This document shows, piece after piece, positions 9,001 to 14,922 of a DNA stretch of 14,922 nt (position 1 is its first letter; the number at the start of each line of letters is the position of its first letter). The DNA comes from Rodentolepis nana (taxonomy: Eukaryota > Platyhelminthes > Cestoda > Cyclophyllidea > Hymenolepididae). The position numbers and the translations under genes are program-made. The notes beneath the pieces are model-generated. The model was not told the DNA's origin and did no database searches. It was given only the letters and a program-made list of their open reading frames with translations. The DNA lies in the NCBI GenBank assembly GCA_900617975.1, contig UZAE01001154.1:1-14922 (forward strand). The letters are read 5' to 3'.

Positions 9001-10229
9001 GCAACTTCATCGCCTCTTGAACATGCAGGCAGTTTGTGTGAAATCGCTCCCATGCTTCATTCGAGGGCCTATCCAAAAGCAGAATTTTTCAATAGGAAAG
9101 TATACGTCGCTAGTGATTTGTCAAATTCAACTTCTTCAGTGGAGACGTAGTCTTTATTTACTGAAGGACCTTCCCAGTGGACCGAAGTGATCGACGCCTC
9201 CTTGAGACCAGATTCGATGATCCCTTTTAATGAAGGTCTTTTGTTTGGGCGTGAGCCATGTTTACTTTCTTCAGCTTCTGTTTTTGAAAAGAAGTAGAAA
9301 TATCTTTTGTATTAGAAATAGCGACGCGTCTACAAATGCTGAACTTCTAACAAACCGGGAATTGATCAATTTGAAAATATGAGGTCATAAATTATATTTC
9401 AAATTACTGGAATGCGTATAGCAATGTCTTGACAACTGAAATAAAAGCAGTGCAGTTTGCATAGGATTTCTCGCTTGCTCACTTAATACAATTTAATATT
9501 CTTAATTTAAATATCGTGTGTCATTCTTGGTTTCACATACGTTACAAAGCAGAAATCAATTTTCTTTAAGGAGTCAGTTCAAGTGCCATCGAATTTTCTA
9601 AATCAAAATTGACTTAAGTCTACACTTTAAGTCTAATTAATGTTTGATTAGTTCAATTAGTTAAATTGTGTGTTTCATTATTTTTCCCCAACTAAAATGT
9701 AGGTGCAGATAATTTTTCACTGTCTCCTACATTTGCCTTCTCCATGAAAGAAGAGGTTGTCAATCAATATCTATTTATTTCTAATTTAGAACTCCTCCAG
9801 GCAAAGTATTTATGTATTTATATTTATATCAAATGGCAGGCGTTATGATAGTTATCATTCGCCCGTTAGTTGACTTTAGGCTTCACAGGGGTTAGGAGGA
9901 ACATCAAAGTGAAAAAAGGCGAGAGGGGGGGGGGGAGAAGAGTGTTTCAAAGATGTAGAAGAAACAGACGCAAAGGTAGAAAAAGGTGAGGTGATTACTG
10001 TGGAAGTAGTGGAATACGACATAGAGTGGGGTGATGGTAGTTTGAAGGGAGAAGTCAACTGCCGGTTAATAGACTTTTTTGCCGTATGAGTATACGTTGC
10101 CCGGGGTGCACCACGTGGAGGTAAGTCTATCGCACACCCGCCTCCAGTCAAAGTTATTCTTGAAAATTGATTTCTGACTTAAGCAGTAAAGGATACCGTC
10201 GACGCCTGAGGATAAATGATCTCCCTTGA
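9000..10229 (+). pseudogene. Broken BTB-Kelch paralogue: exons 8, 9 and 10 only
   Basis: Bases 9000-9250 match the later two thirds of intact exon 8 (from about 4700): CEIAPMLHSR, AEFFN, VYVAS, QWTEVI and LLFG are all recognisable. The match then continues through intron 8 (to about 9660). A candidate exon 9 follows at about 9703-9757 (ADNFSLSPTF against ANDERIYELL). Exon 10 begins at about 9790 after TAATTTAG and ends in CTCCCTTGA at 10229. The copy lacks BTB, BACK and the first blades, has an in-frame TAG at 9148-9150, carries six extra codons just before that stop, and has a retroposon inside exon 10. Introns are retained, so it came from DNA duplication and not from retrotransposition. 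It is not expected to make a functional protein. Confidence 0.9.
9811..10148 (-). mobile_element. Retroposon copy S3, longest, inserted in the Kelch pseudogene
   Basis: On the minus strand it starts at ACTGGAGGCGGGTGTGCG, runs through CTCCACGTGGTGCACCCC and GGGCAACGTATACTCATACG, and ends with CCTGCCATTTGATATAAATA and an AT-rich tail. It is about 338 bp. S1 and S2 share its 3' half in a 5'-truncated form. It splits the exon 10 copy: CAAAGTATT (9802-9810) lies on the left and CAAAGTTATT (10149-10158) on the right, a probable target duplication of an original ACAAAAGTATTC like the one in the intact exon. The relatively GC-rich 5' end may be a promoter-bearing head of a SINE or the 3' UTR of a LINE. 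I see no clear tRNA A/B boxes. A poly-G run is at about 9926-9936. Confidence 0.8.
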
Positions 10230-10313
10230 TTCATTTTCTCACCTCTGATCAACATTTTTCACTGTCTCTTACCTTTACAAACGAACTAAAAGTTAAAATG
10301 ATTGTAAAGATTA

Positions 10314-10334
10314 AATATATATATATATATATAT
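10314..10334. repeat. AT dinucleotide microsatellite
   Basis: A run of about ten AT units follows the 3' flank of the Kelch pseudogene. It sits at the junction with the next dispersed-repeat copy. Confidence 0.95.
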
Positions 10335-10860
10335 TTATTTATCTTTAAATAAATTGAACAATGAAAAATGGATAATAATAATTCTATTCCTCTCTGACTG
10401 AAATAACGTATCTGTACAGATATACCACACCACAACCACAATAATGTTGTTCCACGCGATACGTCTGTTTTCTCGATAGCTTTGCAATAGCTTAGCTAGT
10501 TCTGGAATTTTATTCAAACGTAGAGAGACTCTGCCGCAGAGATTTCTGAGTATAGTTAAGGCCTATTGCTGCAGAAATTGGCTACACTTTCTTGAGGGCA
10601 AACTAATGTTGTGATGAGTGAAAGGGAAAAATGTGTGAAAGGAAATCCTAAACATTTCTATCTCATGAATTAAGAAGTTAGGATGTTGTGATCACGTTAA
10701 TAAAGATCTTCTCAGCTAATTAATCATCAATACTCATTCAAGTCGTATTGAATGTACTTAATTAATAAACATGATTGCCATGAACATAATTTGCAACCAA
10801 CGTTTCGCTATTTCGCACGTCCCGTTGAGATCACCTAGGTGATATCAGGAGATGCTGCAT
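10335..10860 (+). repeat. Dispersed repeat, copy 5, with minus-strand frame
   Basis: The core at 10430-10560 matches copy 3 closely (for example TTCCACGCGATACGTCTGTT is identical in both). The minus strand is open for 60 codons, with PELAKLLQSYRENRR and IAWNNII, but an indel relative to copies 3 and 4 shifts the TQKSL part out of frame. Bases 10690-10830 align with 8870-8990 of copy 4. It follows the Kelch pseudogene just as copy 3 follows the intact gene, so the repeat and the Kelch 3' end may have been duplicated together. Confidence 0.7.
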
Positions 10861-12907
10861 GCAAGAGAATTTTGACCATAAATTATTGTTTGTGTCAAAG
10901 AAAGCCTTTTACGTGTAGCGTTCCGCATTAAATACACTATGACACTCGTTAACAGCTCAACTAAGTAGCACTTTGAAAACCAGACGATATACAGAATCTG
11001 GAATTACAGTTTCAGTTGGTTATAATAAAGAGCAGCTTTCGTTTTACTTCGAGTATTTCATTGAATGATGAATGAGTAGACAGACGCTGGGATAGAGGTA
11101 ATTCTGTACATTTCGATTTTCGTGTATATTTACATAGTATTACCATCCGTCATTATTTTCATTATGAAAATACCCTCCTTCACTATTCCTCTTAGCGTGG
11201 GATCGAGGCGAAATGTTTAACCAAAAATTTAGACAAACTCAATTTACGAGTATACTACTCTCATTAGCTTCAGTAGCATTTTCATATCAACTTAGGAGAA
11301 GAAATAGGCCTTAAGATGATCAAAAAGAGAGCAATTGTGCGTTGATTGCTTTTCGAGCAAAAGAATATCAACACGAAATCATGTAAAATTGTAGCTCAAC
11401 TTCAAGTATGAACAGAATACATTCGACCAAATGTTCTTTTTAAAATAAGAAATTTCACTAGGAACTACTTGCAATGGCGTCTCACGGAATGAAATATAGT
11501 GCAATTCGAGGCATATTACCTCACAATTAACTGTCATTTTCAACTTACTCTCGTAGTTGTCACAAATTATTTCCCCTGGATATTTTCTGGGGTGGGGATT
11601 GCATTCATATCTTCAGGCAGTCCATATATATACACATTTGTAATTCCATTCCCCCAAATATTCCCTTTAGGACTTTGCAAACAGAGCGAATAGAGATGTT
11701 GCCTTCTTTAATTTTAAAGCTATCGAGACCACATTCCAGTGGTATAGAGATATCTAATATCAATAAAAATTTTCATGGGAGGTTCTTATAGATGGAGGAA
11801 TATTCGAGGAAATTGCAGAGTCGGAAGGAGTAAGAAGAAAGGAAGGAAGAAGACACTTGGAGGCTACGTGGAAACTTACCACTTCTATTTCCAACTGCAA
11901 TGATGTTATTGTAAAGTATAACTACCTATTCCAGCTCCACTTTGGTGCATAGAGCCACCAAGACATTCTTGCGTTGACAACCACATCTCAATATGCAGCC
12001 GCGGTTATCATTTCAACCTTCTTTTAGGTAATCAGAAATGTTCCTTTCCACGGTAATTAAGGTGCTTCAACAGCACGACATAGTATCTGCGTAAGGTACG
12101 AGGAAATATGTAAGAGAGAAAGATTCGGGAGAGCAGATCAAGAAAAACGTGGATTTGAAAGTGAAGCAATTCACCAGGTACCAGTTCATTTGCTGAAACC
12201 AGAGCATACCTCTTTTGGATGAATATTTTATCGTCAAAATTTAACGTTAACCAGGTATTGTTTCCATTCAACATTTTAGCCTTGTCTTTGAATGATGCAC
12301 ACACACATGACTAAAAAAAGACTTTCATTAGATTATTATTCGCATAAAAAGCATTTAGCCTAGGGCAACTACGTGAGATGTCCAAGGTGATAAGTTGCTT
12401 ACTGCAAATCTTAGTAAAACTGAAACCTACTGGCAAGAGGGATAAAGTATCAAGCCAATAACCCCCCCCCCATATCTATTTTAAAGGTCAGCTCAACAAT
12501 TAGCTAAGGCATTACCATTTGAGTTAGAAATAAATGATTCCTACTACTTTTATGCATTCAATAAGAGTAGACAAAATCCTGAAATGGTACGATACCGTTA
12601 ACAAGAGAAGAAAATCAAACTTGTTCTCTGTTAGAATTCTCATTATAAACTCATTTCAAAATAATTAGCTGGTATTCTGGTCTAGAAAAAGCTCGATTTT
12701 TTTGCATATTTTCATAGTTTAACTATTTAAGAATATGTCTACTAGCGGATTTTCAAAAATTAAAATTATTTTCGGAGAAATAAGTATTTTGCTGAGCAGG
12801 CATCCAAATCGGTTGGGCTGCAACTAATCGAACAAAAGACTTAATGGGTTCTCCGACTACCTGAATCTATATTTCTTAGTAAGTAATTTTGTTCCATTAT
12901 TTCTATA
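10861..12907. other. Two kilobases without a recognisable gene
   Basis: This is AT-rich sequence with scattered short open frames (plus 11499-11693, minus 12032-12304) that show no domain, codon pattern or splice context I can support. Small features seen are a purine-rich stretch at about 11810-11865, a poly-C run of about ten at 12463-12472, and a 12-base palindrome TCACCTAGGTGA at about 10830-10842. I call nothing coding here. The 90-codon minus frame at 12032-12304 is the only one worth testing. Confidence 0.5.
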
Positions 12908-12909
12908 TA

Positions 12910-14135
12910 TTAGGTTGGCAACTAAGTCATTGCCGATTTCAAATAAGAAGGCAAATTCGGAATTTTTGTTTAAAAATATAACTTTATTCAATTAGATATT
13001 GGCCGTTCTTGTCGATGACCTTTTTCCATCCTTCTGGCAGAGTAAAAATTCCCCGTTCGAAAAATGTCTGGTCTTTGCTATTAAAAAACTGAATTAGGTG
13101 TGATCCGACATCATCCGCGTTGTTAAAAATTTTACCATTTAAAGAGTTTTGCATGGAACGAAACAAATGGTAATCCGAAGGTCAGGGCTATATGGTGGGT
13201 GTGACAAAACATCCCAACCCAGTTCCAATAATTTTTGCCGAGTAACCAAAGATGTGTGGGGCCTTGCGTTATCATGGTGGAAAACAACACCCTTCCGATT
13301 TGATAATGCCGGCCGCTTATCTTCAATTGCATCCTTCAGTTTTTCGAGTTCTTCAACATACACATTTGAATTTATCGTTTGGTTCTGCGGCGTGACTTCA
13401 AAATACAAAATTCCTTTGTGATCCCACCAGACTCACAGCATAATCTTTTTTTGGTGAATCTATGCTTTTGATACTGTGTGGGCTGGTTGATCTTGCTTCA
13501 CCCATGATCTCTTGCGAGTAACCTTGTTATAAACTATCCACTTTTCGTCGCCAGTAACTAGGTTCTTCAGAAATGGATCATTCTCATTGCGTTCAGTAGC
13601 GGCGAATCACAGATGCTAATCCGTTGCGTCAAATGAATTTCATTTAACTGGTGAGGGATCCATAAATCAAGTTTCTTGACATAACCAAGGGTTTTTCATT
13701 TTTTTTCAATGCATGTATGCGACACATTGAGCTTCTCTACAATATCTCGTGTTGTGCTGTGACGATTTGAATCGATAATTGCCTTGATATGGGTTTCATC
13801 CATTTCGACTGGGCGGCCAGATCGTTGTGAATTTTTCAGTGAAAAATCACCGGAACGAAATCTTTCAAACCAATTTCGACATTGCCTTTCTTTTAAGGCT
13901 TCATCTCCATATACGGCACATAACTTCTTTTGTGCTTGCGATGCGTTCTTGCCTTTTCGGAAGTAATACAATAAAATGTGTCGGAAGTGCACGTCCTGTT
14001 CTTTCATTTTTAAATTGGGATAAAACCAAAACTAAAGAACTAAACAAAAAAATTTTTTACTCTGACCACGTTAACAAAACAAAGTATAGAGTGAATCTGT
14101 CAACAAAAACGGCAATGACTTAGTTGCCCACATAA
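12910..14135 (-). mobile_element. Mariner (Tc1/mariner superfamily) transposon, decayed
   Basis: The element is 1226 bp, a little under the usual 1.3 kb. It is bounded by TA dinucleotides (12908-12909 and 14136-14137), the superfamily's target duplication. Its terminal inverted repeats are about 26 bases: the left starts TTAGGTTGGCAACTAAGTCA, the right, read inward, TTATGTGGGCAACTAAGTCA, and both continue TTGCCG. The TTAGGTTGG start resembles cecropia-type mariners; this is an inference from memory of that subfamily. It contains one transposase relic on the minus strand. With several frame breaks it cannot move by itself, although the ends look intact enough to be mobilised by a related transposase. 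Confidence 0.95.
12984..14007 (-). pseudogene. Mariner transposase, frameshifted and with stops
   Basis: The start is the ATG at 14005-14007 on the minus strand. The N-terminal helix-turn-helix region (13696-14007) includes RQCRNWFERFRSGDF and RSGRPVEMDE. A TGA follows at about 13696-13698, after which WIPHQL (the mariner WVPHEL motif) can be read in the same frame. A frameshift near 13590 leads to VTGDEKW (first catalytic Asp) and a further stop. HHDNARPH (second Asp) and PPYSPDL lie in 13139-13408. A deletion of about 7 bases after PDL moves the third Asp, in PSDYHLF, into another frame (12984-13166). All three D,D34D residues are thus still encoded, but over different frames. The protein is not functional as it stands. 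Confidence 0.93.
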
Positions 14136-14137
14136 TA

Positions 14138-14560
14138 TTTGCTTCCATAATTGTGAATATGTCAACATCAAAACCAATTCAATTGTTTCAGCAATTTTGT
14201 GGTCAAGTAGGAGAAGTTGGTGGAGAGTATGAATACGGTTGCATGATTGGAACAATATTTTTTCTTTTTTCATGAGTGTTCGTATGTCAGAGACAATCAA
14301 GGGTGGAATTAGCGAATGGTCCAATATAAATTGCCAATAAAACTGTTGGACTCTATCAGTGAACACAAATTTTAAGAATACACAAGAATAAATAAGAGTG
14401 CTGTCAGGGTTAACGCTCTTGTAAAATTGCCCAATTATAGTTAAATGGCATTTCAAAATGGAAAAGTCTTGTGAAATTTACTTATCTTACTGGAAGTGGA
14501 TGCAAGAAGTTAGCGAGGAATCAACAGGATGGATATTCGAGTTGAAGAAAACATCGCTTT
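14138..14560. other. Unassigned sequence between mariner and the third Kelch copy
   Basis: This stretch is AT-rich, with no domain or repeat that I can match elsewhere in the window. An open frame begins at 14458 and runs into the decayed exon 2. Its first 35 codons do not resemble exon 1 of the intact gene, so I see no exon 1 here. Confidence 0.4.
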
Positions 14561-14564
14561 TACA

Positions 14565-14826
14565 CACTTCCGTTTACTTCAAAGATCCATATCCACAAAC
14601 CTTTGCTTTGTGCACAGTTTTCAGGAAGTTAGAACACTACTTTATATAGTAAACATTCTAAACGAGTAGGTAGACTGTCAAAACAACATTATCAACTTTT
14701 TAGTATCGTTAGAGGTGACGTTGAAATAATCATAAATACTGAAAACGCATTAAGGATATATCTATTGGCTCACAATCTTGGCTGCACAAAACTATTTGAC
14801 TGTACGGTGAATTTCATAAAGACAAG
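14565..14826 (+). pseudogene. Third BTB-Kelch copy: decayed exon 2 and exon 3, continuing off the window
   Basis: Bases 14704-14826 match intact exon 3 (2137-2277) with the same acceptor-side TTTTAG, the same donor gttcgt and the same following intron. This exon is open and reads GDVEIIINTENALRIYLLAH then NLGC and FIKTR. It lacks an in-frame block of 18 nt that encodes the conserved DFAYTG segment of BTB in the intact gene. The upstream part (about 14574-14665) matches exon 2 weakly: CCACAAACCTTTGCTTTGTG is recognisable, but the AHK motif is gone and a TAG stop lies at about 14647. Exon 1 is not found. The rest lies beyond 14922, so I cannot say whether the copy has intact BACK and Kelch exons. 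Confidence 0.82.
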
Positions 14827-14922
14827 GTTCGTTTATTACAACCAAAATAAACATAATGTATGTGTGTGTGCGATAGAAGAACAGTGGTGAATGTGCACTT
14901 CTTGAAGGTCAATGGTTTTCAA
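14827..14922 (+). other. Intron 3 homologue of the third Kelch copy
   Basis: The sequence starts GTTCGTTTATTACAACCAAA and parallels intron 3 of the intact gene from 2278, including the GT-rich run. It confirms that the copy is genomic and in the same orientation. The downstream exon would lie outside the window. Confidence 0.75.

Noticed and set aside
9876..10151. 91-codon minus-strand frame across retroposon S3
   Set aside because: It is low-complexity (Ser/Thr/Pro) and not kept in S1 or S2. It is a by-product of the element's sequence.
12032..12304. 90-codon minus-strand frame as a gene
   Set aside because: No recognisable domain, start context or splice structure. This length arises by chance in a window of this size.
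13149..13421. 90-codon plus-strand open frame inside the mariner
   Set aside because: It is the antisense shadow of the transposase, which has clear catalytic motifs on the minus strand.
1..14922. CRISPR array, bacterial operon or phage features
   Set aside because: No regularly spaced repeats. Introns, a mariner element and retroposons point to a eukaryotic genome.

Overview
The window looks like nuclear DNA of an AT-rich, repeat-rich invertebrate, most likely a parasitic flatworm (cestode or trematode; the exact group is inferred and not proven). The reasons are a multi-exon gene with very short GT-AG introns (38, 40, 44, 54, 63 and 71 bp) beside two introns of over 900 bp, a decayed mariner transposon, 5'-truncated retroposons with an AAAT-type tail, and no bacterial-style gene packing.

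Layout. 1-1490: two inverted copies of a dispersed repeat with about 1.1 kb of unrecognised sequence between them. 1819-6060: one complete, apparently intact BTB-BACK-Kelch gene. It has ten exons that join into 563 codons plus a stop, with every splice phase consistent. 6164-6568: two 5'-truncated retroposons stacked at the same target sequence. 6766-6960: another copy of the dispersed repeat. 7024-8471: an unrecognised coding region that is either a three-exon gene or a decaying one, with a Cys-X-Cys-rich C-terminal third. 8713-9000: repeat copy. 9000-10229: a broken second Kelch copy (exons 8-10 only), with a retroposon inserted in its last exon. 10335-10860: repeat copy. 10860-12907: about 2 kb with nothing identifiable. 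12910-14135: mariner element on the minus strand with a frameshifted transposase. About 14565-14826: decayed BTB exons 2-3 of a third Kelch copy that runs off the right edge.

The window therefore samples a tandem array of BTB-Kelch paralogues in one orientation: one intact and two broken. Each is bordered by the same dispersed repeat and has since been hit by retroposons. The intact gene probably encodes a substrate adaptor of a Cullin-3 ubiquitin ligase, as its domain order is the standard one for that family. The dispersed repeat keeps traces of a short minus-strand reading frame (TQKSLWQI ... AKLLxSYRENRRIAWNN) in all five copies. This is the least explained signal in the window.
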